This document shows, one piece after another, positions 33,743 through 41,817 of a DNA stretch of 64,000 bases; positions within the stretch are counted from its first letter, which is position 1; each line of letters begins with the position of its first letter. Made by a program: the position numbers and the translations under genes. Source of the DNA: JALYUM01 sp036688685. GTDB lineage: Bacteria > Pseudomonadota > Gammaproteobacteria > Burkholderiales > Burkholderiaceae_D. The stretch lies in assembly GCF_036688685.1 (NCBI RefSeq), contig NZ_JAQQPS010000019.1:1-64000 (forward strand), in the 5' to 3' direction. The notes under the pieces are model-generated. The model saw only the letters and a program-made list of their open reading frames with translations. It did not search any database and was not told the origin of the DNA.

Positions 33743-34879
33743 ATGACCCAACTTTTCGCCCCATTCCAGCTCGCCGCCACCACGCTCCAGAACCGCATCG
33801 TGATGGCGCCGCTGACCCGCTCGCGCGCACCGGCCGACATCGCCAACGAGACCGTCGCGCTGTACTACACGCAGCGCGCCACTGCTGGCCTGATCGTCAG
33901 CGAAGGCACGCCCATCTCACGCGAAGGCCAGGGCTATCTGTTCAACCCGGGCATCTACACACCGCAACAGATTGCCGGCTGGCGCCTGACCACGCAGTCG
34001 GTGCACGCCGTCGGGGCGCGCATGTTCGCGCAGATCTGGCACGTCGGTCGCGTTTCGCACACCTCGATCCAGGAAAATGGCAAAGCACCGGTCAGCGCCA
34101 GCAGCAAGACGGCACAAGGCGCGACCGCGTTCGGCCACGATGAAAACGGCAAGCCGGCGCTGGTGCCTGCCAGCGCGCCGCGCCAGCTCACAACAACCGA
34201 AGTCGCACGGGTGGTGCAGGATTTTGCCGCGGCCGCCGGCAACGCCATCGACGCGGGTTTCGACGGCGTCGAAATCCATGGTGCGAATGGCTACCTGCTG
34301 GAGCAATTCCTGAACCCGCTGGTGAACGACCGTACCGACCACTACGCGGCCGACACGATGGACAAGCGCCTGCGCTTTGCGTTGGAAGTCGTCGATGCAG
34401 TGGTGGCCAAGGTCGGTCGTGAGCGCGTCGGCATCCGGCTCTCTCCGTACGGGCAGCTGTTCGACATGCCGCACTACGACGACATCGCCGCCACCTACAC
34501 GGCACTGGCAGCAGCGCTGGGCGAGCGCGGCATCGCCTACGTGCACGTCATGGACCAATCCGGCTACGGCACCAGTCGCGGCGCAGCGGGCGACTCGGTG
34601 TCCGACCAGATCCACCGGCTGCTCCGCGCATTCCGCCCGCTCCTGCCGCAGACCAAGCTGATCCTGGCCGGCGGCATGACGCGCGAACGTGCAGAACACC
34701 TGATCGCCGACGGCGTCATCGACCTGGCGGCGTTCGGCCAACCGTTCATTTCGAATCCGGACCTGGTGGCGCGTTTGAAGAATGGCTGGCCGCTGGCCGC
34801 GCCGGACCGCACCACCTACTACGGCGGCGACGCGCACGGCTACATCGACTATCCGCCGTACCAGGCAACACCTGGCTAG
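33743..34879 (+). CDS. Old Yellow Enzyme-family alkene reductase (NemA-like)
   Basis: Product of 378 residues; ATG 33743 has AGGA 6 nt upstream, whereas the in-frame ATG 18 nt before has none. FMN-binding TIM barrel with NRIVMAPLTRSRA at the start, QIWHVGRVSH, the substrate-binding HGANGYLLEQFLNP (H-x-x-N, then Tyr donor), and the FMN-phosphate segment ILAGGMTRERAEHLI. It reduces activated C=C bonds and nitro compounds using NAD(P)H. Convergent with the amidohydrolase gene, overlapping by 4 bp. Confidence 0.95.
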   Translation: MTQLFAPFQLAATTLQNRIVMAPLTRSRAPADIANETVALYYTQRATAGLIVSEGTPISREGQGYLFNPGIYTPQQIAGWRLTTQSVHAVGARMFAQIWHVGRVSHTSIQENGKAPVSASSKTAQGATAFGHDENGKPALVPASAPRQLTTTEVARVVQDFAAAAGNAIDAGFDGVEIHGANGYLLEQFLNPLVNDRTDHYAADTMDKRLRFALEVVDAVVAKVGRERVGIRLSPYGQLFDMPHYDDIAATYTALAAALGERGIAYVHVMDQSGYGTSRGAAGDSVSDQIHRLLRAFRPLLPQTKLILAGGMTRERAEHLIADGVIDLAAFGQPFISNPDLVARLKNGWPLAAPDRTTYYGGDAHGYIDYPPYQATPG

Positions 34880-36657
34880 CGTAGCGCGGCGGCCTGGTAC
34901 ACGACCTTGCCGCCCACGACAGTCTGCAGCACCTGGATGTTGGCGATGTCCTCGGCCGGAATCGTCAGGAAGTTCCGGTCGATGACGATGAAATCGGCCA
35001 GCTTGCCCACCTCCAGCGACCCGGTCAGCCGCTCCTGGCGCAGCGTGTACGCCGCATGCATGGTGATCGCGCGTAGCACGGCCGCGCGCGGCATGCCCGG
35101 CTGCGCGGTCAGCGTGCCGGCATATTCCTTGCCGGCGTCCGGCGCGGCGGTACGCGTCACGCCCACCTTCAGCGCAAACCACGCGTTCAAAGGATCGACC
35201 GGCCAGTCGCTGCCGTAAGCGATGCGCGCGCCGGCGTCCAGCAGCAGCGACTGCGGCTCGACGATGGCGTAGCGCGCCGGCCCCAGGTAGTCCTTCAGCG
35301 CGCCCACCGTATCGGGCGCCGGCTTGGCCCACTGGAACGACAACACCGGCGTCACGTCGAGCCGGGCGAAACGCACAAAATCAGCAGGATCGACGATCTC
35401 GTCATGCGCCAGCGCCGGCCGCACGCGCTTGCCGGCCGGGGTGGCGCGCAGGGTCTCGATGGCGTCGAGCGATGCGCGCACGGCGCGGTCGCCGTCGACG
35501 TGGATGTGCGGATCGATGCGCGCCTTCGCCAGCAGGGCCAGCGTGGTGTTCAGCGCGGCTTGCGTGAAATAGGTAGCAGGCCCACGGTTGGCGCCGGGCT
35601 GCCAATCGGGCTGCTCCGCGCTACCTTTATTTTCCAGGTAGGGCTGCAGCATGGCGCCCGTAAAAGCCGGCGCGGCGATGACGCCATCCATGAACAGCTT
35701 GGCGTGGCGCACCTGCATCGACGGCGCGGCCCGGGTCGGCCCCTGGTCAAACTGCTTTTGCTGCTTCAGTAAAGCGGCAACGGCCTGCTGCGGTGTCGCC
35801 CCCTTGTCCAGGTCGATCAGCACACCGAAGTGCGCGCGCGCGGTCAGCTTGCCCTGGCGCTGCAAGGTCGTGAACGCGGTCATCGTCTCGGGGTCGGTCC
35901 AGGCGTCAAGGAAGGTCGTGATGCCCTGCTCACGCATGGCCGCCAGCGCCTTGCCGGAGGCGGCCAGGTTCTCGGCCACCGTCAACGGCGGCAGCAAATT
36001 CATCGCCAGGTCCTGGGCCGCGTCTTCGAGCAGGCCAGTGGCCTGCCCCGCCGCATCGCGCACGATCTTGCCGCCGGCCGGGTCAGGGGTAGCAGCCCCG
36101 ATCCCGGCGCTCGCGATGCCATTCGTGTTGAGCAGCGCCGAATGCCCGAACGATGAGCGCACGATGATGGGGCGCTGGGTTTCCAAGGTATCGAGCGTGG
36201 CGGCGCTGGTGGCCACGCCGTCCGGCTGCATCCCTTGCTGGAACCAGTTGACCACCACCATCCAGCGCGCCGGATCCTTGTTTGCATCCTGGTCCAGGCA
36301 CGCCTGGATACGGGCTTGAAACTGCGGCACCGTCAGCGGCAGGTAATCGAGGCTGCAATTGAGCAGGCGGCTGCCACCCGATTGCGGGTGCATGTGCGCG
36401 TCGATCAGGCCCGGCATCAGCATGCGGCCGTGCAGGTCGATGACGCGCGTGCCCTTGCCGGCCAGTCTGGCGGCGCCGGCATCGTCCCCGACATACACGA
36501 TGCGCCCGGCCCGCACAGCCAGCGCCTGGTGTACGCTGTCGCGGGCATCGACCGTGTAAATGATACCGTTGCGATACAGCGCGTCGGCCGGCGGCGCGGC
36601 CACCGCACCGCTTGCGCAGGCCAGCAGCGAGGCGGCCAGCAAAAAACCTCTCGTCAT
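34876..36657 (-). CDS. YtcJ-like amidohydrolase with signal peptide
   Basis: Product of 593 residues with a Sec signal (MTRGFLLAASLLACASGAVAA). Amidohydrolase superfamily, amidohydrolase_3/YtcJ group: metal-site LIDAHMHPQSGG (H-x-H), DPHIHVDGDRAVR, and GSDWPVDPLNAWFALK near the end with the Asp ligand. Probably a periplasmic hydrolase of an N-acyl or cyclic amide compound. It follows gpx by 21 bp on the same strand and so may be the last gene of the pqq-gpx run. Confidence 0.88.
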   Translation of the reverse strand: MTRGFLLAASLLACASGAVAAPPADALYRNGIIYTVDARDSVHQALAVRAGRIVYVGDDAGAARLAGKGTRVIDLHGRMLMPGLIDAHMHPQSGGSRLLNCSLDYLPLTVPQFQARIQACLDQDANKDPARWMVVVNWFQQGMQPDGVATSAATLDTLETQRPIIVRSSFGHSALLNTNGIASAGIGAATPDPAGGKIVRDAAGQATGLLEDAAQDLAMNLLPPLTVAENLAASGKALAAMREQGITTFLDAWTDPETMTAFTTLQRQGKLTARAHFGVLIDLDKGATPQQAVAALLKQQKQFDQGPTRAAPSMQVRHAKLFMDGVIAAPAFTGAMLQPYLENKGSAEQPDWQPGANRGPATYFTQAALNTTLALLAKARIDPHIHVDGDRAVRASLDAIETLRATPAGKRVRPALAHDEIVDPADFVRFARLDVTPVLSFQWAKPAPDTVGALKDYLGPARYAIVEPQSLLLDAGARIAYGSDWPVDPLNAWFALKVGVTRTAAPDAGKEYAGTLTAQPGMPRAAVLRAITMHAAYTLRQERLTGSLEVGKLADFIVIDRNFLTIPAEDIANIQVLQTVVGGKVVYQAAALR

Positions 36658-36678
36658 GGTGGTTTTCTGCTTGATTGG

Positions 36679-37239
36679 TCAGCGTTCGGGCTGCGCCAGC
36701 GCTGCGTTGATCGCCGCTACCAGCTGCGGATCGTCCGGCGTGACATCGGGATTAAAGCGTGCCACGACCTCACCGGCGCGATTGACGAGGAATTTTTCGA
36801 AATTCCACAACACGTCGGCAGTGTTCTCGCGCTGCATGCCGTAGTTCTCCAGCTTCTTGGCAAACGCGCCGTCGTGCGTATCGATGGCGACCGGCTGGGC
36901 GCTTGTGAGCGCCTGGTACAGCGCGTGCGTCGCCGGACCCTTGACCACCAGCTTCTGGGCCAGCGGGAACGACACGCCATAATTAAGCGAACAAAATGAC
37001 GAGATTTCTTCGTTGCTGCCCGGTTCCTGCGCGCCGAATTCGTTGGCCGGAAAACCGATCACGACCAGGCCCGCGGCGTGCTTCTCGGTGAACAGCTTTT
37101 CCAGACCTTCGTATTGCGGCGTCAGGCCACACTTCGATGCGACGTTGACCAGCAGGCGCACCTGGCCCGCATACGCGGCCAAACTGGTTTGCGTGCCATC
37201 CATGCCGGTGAACGGGACTTGCTCGATTGCTGTACTCAT
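36679..37239 (-). CDS. Glutathione/thiol peroxidase (GPx family)
   Basis: Product of 186 residues. It has the thioredoxin-like fold with the active-site segment NVASKCGLTPQYEGLEKL (peroxidatic Cys37, a Cys rather than Sec enzyme), the Gln block GFPANEFGAQEPG, and the Trp/Asn block LWNFEKFLV. It reduces hydroperoxides using thioredoxin or glutathione in the cytosol. It lies 32 bp after pqqE, suggesting co-transcription and a link between PQQ-dependent oxidation and peroxide stress. Confidence 0.93.
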   Translation of the reverse strand: MSTAIEQVPFTGMDGTQTSLAAYAGQVRLLVNVASKCGLTPQYEGLEKLFTEKHAAGLVVIGFPANEFGAQEPGSNEEISSFCSLNYGVSFPLAQKLVVKGPATHALYQALTSAQPVAIDTHDGAFAKKLENYGMQRENTADVLWNFEKFLVNRAGEVVARFNPDVTPDDPQLVAAINAALAQPER

Positions 37240-37271
37240 CTTGCCTCCATTGATTGATCGCGTGTATTCGG

Positions 37272-38426
37272 TTAAAGCGGCAGCGTCACTGTATCCTGTC
37301 CGGCCAGGCTGCGCGAGTTCGCATTGGTGCGAAACACGATCGGCTGCTCGATCACCTGCGCGCTGGCAGAGCCTGGCTGGCTGGCAAAGCGTATCACCTG
37401 GTCGATCTTGTCACGGTTGGGCGACTTTGAACATACCGGGTCGGTGGCCGCAGCGTCGCCCGCCAGCATGAACGCCTGGCAGCGGCAGCCACCCAGGTCG
37501 CGCGCTTTTTCGTCGCAGCTGCGGCACGGTTCCTGCATCCAGTCGTCGCCGCGGTAGGCGTTGAAGGCGGGGCTGTCGCGCCAGATCTCGCCCAGCGCCA
37601 TCTCGCGCACGTTCGGCAAATTCAGTCCCGGCAGGTCGCGCGCATTGTGACACGGCAGCGCCACCCCATCGGGCGCCACGCCCAGGAACACGGCGCCCCA
37701 GCCGCTCATGCAGGCTTTCGGGCGATCCTCGAAATAATCGGGCACCACGAACAGCAGTTTGCAGGCGTCGCCGATGCGCGCGCGGTAGTCGGCCACCACG
37801 CGCTCGGCCTCGCGCACCTGCGCCAAGGTCGGCATCAACTGGGCGCGGTTCTTCATCGCCCAGCCGTAGTACTGGGTATTGGCCAGTTCCAGGTACTCGG
37901 CGCCCAGCGCCAGCGCCATCTCGATGATCTTGTCCACGTGCGGCAGGTTGTAGCGATGCAGCACACAGTTCAGCACCATCGGGTAGTCGTACTGCTTGAT
38001 CAGCTTTGCCACTTTCAGCTTCAGGTCGAAGGTCCTGGTGCTGCTCAAAAAATCGTTCAGCTCTTTGGTCGAATCCTGGAACGACAGCTGGATGTGGTCC
38101 AGGCCGGCGTTCTTCAGCGCGCCGATGCGCGCTTCGTTCAGGCCCACGCCGGACGTGATCAGGTTGCTGTAAAAGCCGAGGCGGCGGGCTTCCGCCACCA
38201 GTTCTTCAAGGTCGTCGCGCACCAGGGGCTCGCCGCCCGAGAAGCCGAGTTGCACAGCGCCGAGCGCGCGCGCTTCGCGCATCACGCGCACCCATTCACC
38301 GGTGCTCAATTCATTTTTCACGCCGTCGTAATGCAGCGGGTTGTAGCAGAACGCACAGTGCAGCGGGCACTGGTAAGTGAGCTCGGCGAGCAGCCAGTAC
38401 GGCGGCGCAACAGGCGTGGGCGTCAT
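37272..38426 (-). CDS. pqqE: PqqE radical-SAM enzyme
   Basis: Product of 384 residues from ATG 38426, overlapping the pqqD stop (TGATG). The radical-SAM cluster motif is C20-x3-C24-x2-C27 (QCPLHCAFCYNP), followed by GGEPL. The C-terminal SPASM region carries the auxiliary-cluster cysteines (PCHNARD, EPCRSCDEKARDLGGCRCQA, DPVCSKS). PqqE forms the carbon-carbon bond between the Glu and Tyr of PqqA, acting with PqqD. Standard length. Confidence 0.97.
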   Translation of the reverse strand: MTPTPVAPPYWLLAELTYQCPLHCAFCYNPLHYDGVKNELSTGEWVRVMREARALGAVQLGFSGGEPLVRDDLEELVAEARRLGFYSNLITSGVGLNEARIGALKNAGLDHIQLSFQDSTKELNDFLSSTRTFDLKLKVAKLIKQYDYPMVLNCVLHRYNLPHVDKIIEMALALGAEYLELANTQYYGWAMKNRAQLMPTLAQVREAERVVADYRARIGDACKLLFVVPDYFEDRPKACMSGWGAVFLGVAPDGVALPCHNARDLPGLNLPNVREMALGEIWRDSPAFNAYRGDDWMQEPCRSCDEKARDLGGCRCQAFMLAGDAAATDPVCSKSPNRDKIDQVIRFASQPGSASAQVIEQPIVFRTNANSRSLAGQDTVTLPL

Positions 38427-38686
38427 CACACGATCCATTTCTGCTGGACTGCATGTTCCAGCAAGCCTTCGATGTCGGCGCGCAGGCCGCTGGCCTGGAA
38501 TTTCTCCTCCAGAGTCGCGACGATCTGGTCGACCGTGGTGGCGCCATCGCAGCATTTCAAAATTTCGCCGGCGCTGGTATTGAGCTTGACCATGCCTTCC
38601 GGGTACAGCAGCACATACGCTTGCTGGACCTCTTCATACTGGAGGCGAAAGTGGCGGCCGATGGCCGGGGTGGCGGGGATGGTCAT
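38426..38686 (-). CDS. pqqD: PqqD peptide chaperone
   Basis: Product of 86 residues from ATG 38686, overlapping the pqqC stop (ATGA). It has the PqqD pattern with LLYPEGMVKLNTSAGEIL and the following helical region DQIVATLEEKF. PqqD is a RiPP-recognition element that binds the PqqA leader and delivers it to PqqE. Confidence 0.95.
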   Translation of the reverse strand: MTIPATPAIGRHFRLQYEEVQQAYVLLYPEGMVKLNTSAGEILKCCDGATTVDQIVATLEEKFQASGLRADIEGLLEHAVQQKWIV

Positions 38687-39396
38687 GCGGGATACGCCTT
38701 GTCGATCGCATCGAGCATGGCCCACAGGATGTCGAGCTTGAATTTCAGGATGCCCAGCGCGTGCTCCTGCTGCGCGCGGGTCGTAAAATAAGCGAGCGTC
38801 ACGGCCAGGCCGTGTTCGACATCGCGCTGCGCCAGCGGGATGCGGGTGCGAAAGTAGGTCAGGCCCTGCTCCTCCACCCACGGATACTGGCTCGGCCAGC
38901 CAGCCAGCCGGTCCTTGTGGATCTGCGGCGCGAACATCTCGGTCAGCGACGAACAGACGGCTTCCTGCCACGGCGAGCGGCGCGCAAAATCGACGTAGGC
39001 GTCGCAGGCAAAGCGCACCGCCGGCACCACGTGCTGCAGCGACCAGAGTTCGGCGCGCGCGATGCCGGCCGCTTCGCCCAGCTGGGTCCACGCCTCCATG
39101 CCGCCCTGCGCGTCGCCCTGGTAATCGTCGTAGCCGTCATGGTCGAGGATGCGCGCGATCCACAGCCGGCGCGTGGCGCGGTCGTCGCAATTCGAGAGGA
39201 TGGCCGCATCCTTTTTCGGGATGATGAACTGGTAGTAGAACCGGTTCGCAATCCAGCCGCGAATTTGGGCTGGCGAGCATGCTCCCGCGTTCATGCGCAG
39301 GTTGAACGGATGGTGGATGTGGTAGCGCTTGCCCATGGCGCGCAGCTGCTGCTCGAATTCGATGCGCGACCAGGGTTGGATGTCGGGTGTGCTCAT
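38683..39396 (-). CDS. pqqC: PqqC, PQQ synthase
   Basis: Product of 237 residues from ATG 39396, overlapping the pqqB stop (ATGA). Conserved segments YHIHHPFNLRMNAG, RGWIANRFYYQ-type (RGWIANRFYYQFIIPKKD), and HDGYDDYQGD identify the cofactor-free oxidase that carries out the final ring closure and eight-electron oxidation to PQQ. Not fused to PqqD, unlike in some methylotrophs. Confidence 0.96.
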   Translation of the reverse strand: MSTPDIQPWSRIEFEQQLRAMGKRYHIHHPFNLRMNAGACSPAQIRGWIANRFYYQFIIPKKDAAILSNCDDRATRRLWIARILDHDGYDDYQGDAQGGMEAWTQLGEAAGIARAELWSLQHVVPAVRFACDAYVDFARRSPWQEAVCSSLTEMFAPQIHKDRLAGWPSQYPWVEEQGLTYFRTRIPLAQRDVEHGLAVTLAYFTTRAQQEHALGILKFKLDILWAMLDAIDKAYPA

Positions 39397-40307
39397 ACGC
39401 TGATGTCCATGCCGTCGAACGCGACCTCGATGCCGTGCGCCGCCAGCTCAGCGCGTTGCGGCGAGTCCTCGCGCAGGATCGGGTTGCTGTTGTTAATGTG
39501 GATGAGAATCTTGCGCCGCGCCGGCATGCGGTCGAGCAGCGCGATCATGCCGTCCGGGCCGGATTGGGCCAGGTGGCCCATCATGCGCGCGGTCTTTTTC
39601 GACAGGCCGAGCGTGATCATTTCGTCGTCGCTCCAGCAGGTGCCGTCGACCAGCAGCACATCGGCTTGCCGCATCGCCGCTTCCACCGCCTCGGTCACCT
39701 GGCCCAGGCCCGGCGCATAGAACACGCGCGCGCCGCTGGCGCTGTCCTGCAGCATCAGACCGATGTTGTCGCCCGGGTGCGGGTCGTCGCGGTGCGGAGA
39801 ATATGGCGGTGCCTTGCTCAGCAAAGGCACCGCCAGGAAGGTGGTATTGGCCAGCGGCGCAATGGTCAGCGCAGCGCCATCGATGGCGAGCGGATGCGCG
39901 TCGACACCGCAGTAATGCCCCAGCACGCGGGTGATCGGCAAGGCGTGCGCCAGATCTGCCAGCACCTGCGCGCTTGCGTACAACGGCAAGGGGCTGCCAC
40001 GTTCGCGCAGCATCAGCAAACCGGTGACGTGGTCGATCTGCGCGTCCATCAACAGCACCGCCGCAATGCCGCTGTCGCGCACCAGGCGGGCGGGCTGCAA
40101 GGCCGGGTTGGCGCGGATTTGCACCAGGATGTCGGGAGATGCGTTGATCAATACCCAGTCGACGCCGTCGTCGCTGACGGCGATGGACGATTGGGTACGG
40201 CTGACGGCGTTGATGGTGCCATGACGCACGCCGTCACAATTAAAGCAGTTGCAGTTCCATTGCGGGAAACCGCCACCTGCCGCTGAACCGAGAACGCGAA
40301 TTTTCAC
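39393..40307 (-). CDS. pqqB: PqqB, metallo-hydrolase-fold hydroxylase
   Basis: Product of 304 residues assuming a GTG start at 40307: AAGG lies about 9 nt upstream and the protein then begins (M)KIRVLGSAAGGGFPQWNCNC exactly like family members, whereas the in-frame ATG at 40343 would add 12 unconserved residues. Metallo-beta-lactamase fold with LMDAQIDHVTG and the Cys-rich NCNCFNC region. It hydroxylates the cross-linked PqqA tyrosine. Confidence 0.94.
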   Translation of the reverse strand: MKIRVLGSAAGGGFPQWNCNCFNCDGVRHGTINAVSRTQSSIAVSDDGVDWVLINASPDILVQIRANPALQPARLVRDSGIAAVLLMDAQIDHVTGLLMLRERGSPLPLYASAQVLADLAHALPITRVLGHYCGVDAHPLAIDGAALTIAPLANTTFLAVPLLSKAPPYSPHRDDPHPGDNIGLMLQDSASGARVFYAPGLGQVTEAVEAAMRQADVLLVDGTCWSDDEMITLGLSKKTARMMGHLAQSGPDGMIALLDRMPARRKILIHINNSNPILREDSPQRAELAAHGIEVAFDGMDISV

Positions 40308-40326
40308 TGCAGATGCCTTTCGGGAA

Positions 40327-40347
40327 GCAAGTGCCATCGGCACTTGC
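40327..40347 (-). promoter_or_regulatory. Intercistronic hairpin between pqqA and pqqB
   Basis: GCAAGTGCC (40327-40335) and GGCACTTGC (40339-40347) make a perfect 9-bp stem with a 3-nt loop, 24 bp after the pqqA stop and 20 bp before the pqqB GTG. Such a hairpin could terminate part of the transcripts or stabilise the pqqA RNA, giving the precursor peptide in excess over the enzymes. Confidence 0.5.
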
Positions 40348-40371
40348 CATCTTCAACATGAACCTTGGGAA

Positions 40372-40446
40372 TCAACGGTTCGAGATGTACATCGTGATTT
40401 CGAAACCGAGGCGGACGTCGACTGCTTGCGGTGTTTGCCAGATCAT
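40372..40446 (-). CDS. pqqA: PqqA, precursor peptide of PQQ
   Basis: A 24-residue peptide, MIWQTPQAVDVRLGFEITMY then ISNR, from ATG 40446 with AAGGAG about 8 nt upstream. The conserved Glu16-x-x-x-Tyr20 pair (FEITMY) provides the two residues that are cross-linked to become PQQ. It heads the pqqABCDE operon. No PQQ-dependent dehydrogenase and no pqqF protease is visible in the window, so these must be elsewhere. Confidence 0.93.
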   Translation of the reverse strand: MIWQTPQAVDVRLGFEITMYISNR

Positions 40447-40604
40447 GGGGGAACTCCTTCAATGTGGATAAATACGTCGGTGGCAGGCGAGAAAACCTGT
40501 GCTCTTATTGTGACGGAATTAACATTTATTTGCTGATCGCACGCAACGGGCGTGTGAGCCGGCGAACCAAGTGTGCAACATTTCCAGCAAATAATCGATA
40601 GTTG

Positions 40605-40633
40605 TTGACAGTATTGACAACAGAAAATACAGT
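40605..40633 (+). promoter_or_regulatory. Sigma70-type promoter of the porin gene
   Basis: TTGACA at 40605-40610 (consensus -35) and TACAGT at 40628-40633 are separated by 17 bp, about 105 bp upstream of the porin ATG. A second TTGACA at 40614 partly overlaps the spacer. The 40447-40737 region otherwise contains only the pqqA upstream sequence, in which I see no confident promoter. Confidence 0.6.
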
Positions 40634-40737
40634 TTCATTTTAACGACAGACGTTCCACTGAGAGAAACGCTGCGTTAATCAGGTGCATGTACGCCGGCCA
40701 TTCTGGCCGCCGCATCCCGCCCAAGGAGACAGTTTCA

Positions 40738-41817
40738 ATGAAAAAAAGCATCCTCACGCTGGCCGTTCTGAGTGCTGGTATGAACACCGCAATGGCCCAG
40801 TCGAATGTCACCATCTACGGCATCGTCGATGCCGGTATCACCCATGTCACCAACGACAGCGGCAACCGCACCACGGTCGAAGCCGGCCAGATGCAGGTGT
40901 CGCGCTGGGGCTTCAAGGGCCTCGAAGACCTGGGCGGCGGCGTCAAGGCCCGCTTCGGCCTGGAAGGCACCCTGCTCAACGACACCGGCGGCGCCGGCGT
41001 GGGCACCGGCACGCCGTCGAACACCAGCCTGTTCGACCGCGAAGCCACGGTCGGCCTGATCAGCAATTACGGCTCGATCGATATCGGCCGCCAGAACATT
41101 TTGGGCGTGCAGTCGGTCGGCATGGCCGATCCAATGGGCCTGGCCTTTGCCGCCACCAGCCCGAACGTGCTGTTCTCGGCGATGAACAACTCGGCCGTCT
41201 ACGGCGCGTATGGCGCCAACAACGGCGGCACCGCGCTGCGCCAGAACAATTCGGTGCGCTACATCTCGCCGAACTGGAAAGGGCTGACCTTTGCGCTGAT
41301 GCGCGCACTCGGCGAGCAGCCGGGGAATATCCAGAAAAGCTCCTACGCCGCTGTTTCGGCACTGTACGCAGAGGGACCGTTCTCGGTCGGTGGCGCCTAC
41401 GCGCGCCTGAAGAACAACCTCGATTCCGACCTGCTTCACTCGCACGCATTCGGCATCAAGTACACCTGGCCGACGGTCGTGCTGAAATCGACCTATTCGC
41501 AGAACAAGCTCGACAGCACGCGCCGCAAGATCAGCGTGTTCGGCGTCGGCGCCGATTTTCCCGTCACGCCAGCCATTACGCTTACCGCCGCCTTTTACAA
41601 CACCAAGCGCTCTGGTGACGCCAGCGACAAGTCGCAGCAACTGATCGGCATTGCCAAGTACGCGTTCAGCAAGCGCACCTCGGCCTACCTGTCGATCGGC
41701 CGCGCCACCACCGACACCGTCGTCACCGCCACCCAGATCAACCTGGCGCAGGGCTTCGTGGCGATCGGCAGCGACAAGGCGAACCGCGTCACCAGCGGCG
41801 TGATCCATTACTTTTAA
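40738..41817 (+). CDS. Gram-negative general porin (Burkholderiales type)
   Basis: Product of 359 residues from ATG 40738 with AAGGAG upstream. The signal peptide is MKKSILTLAVLSAGMNTAMA, followed by the family start QSNVTIYGIVDAGITHV, the loop GFKGLEDLGGGVKARFGLE, and a C-terminal strand ending SGVIHYF with the terminal Phe needed for BAM recognition. Forms a trimeric outer-membrane channel. A perfect hairpin lies 11 bp after the stop. Confidence 0.95.
   Translation: MKKSILTLAVLSAGMNTAMAQSNVTIYGIVDAGITHVTNDSGNRTTVEAGQMQVSRWGFKGLEDLGGGVKARFGLEGTLLNDTGGAGVGTGTPSNTSLFDREATVGLISNYGSIDIGRQNILGVQSVGMADPMGLAFAATSPNVLFSAMNNSAVYGAYGANNGGTALRQNNSVRYISPNWKGLTFALMRALGEQPGNIQKSSYAAVSALYAEGPFSVGGAYARLKNNLDSDLLHSHAFGIKYTWPTVVLKSTYSQNKLDSTRRKISVFGVGADFPVTPAITLTAAFYNTKRSGDASDKSQQLIGIAKYAFSKRTSAYLSIGRATTDTVVTATQINLAQGFVAIGSDKANRVTSGVIHYF

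Noticed and set aside
40308..40343. ATG start of pqqB at 40343
   Set aside because: The 12 added residues are not conserved; GTG at 40307 gives the family N-terminus and a correctly placed ribosome site.
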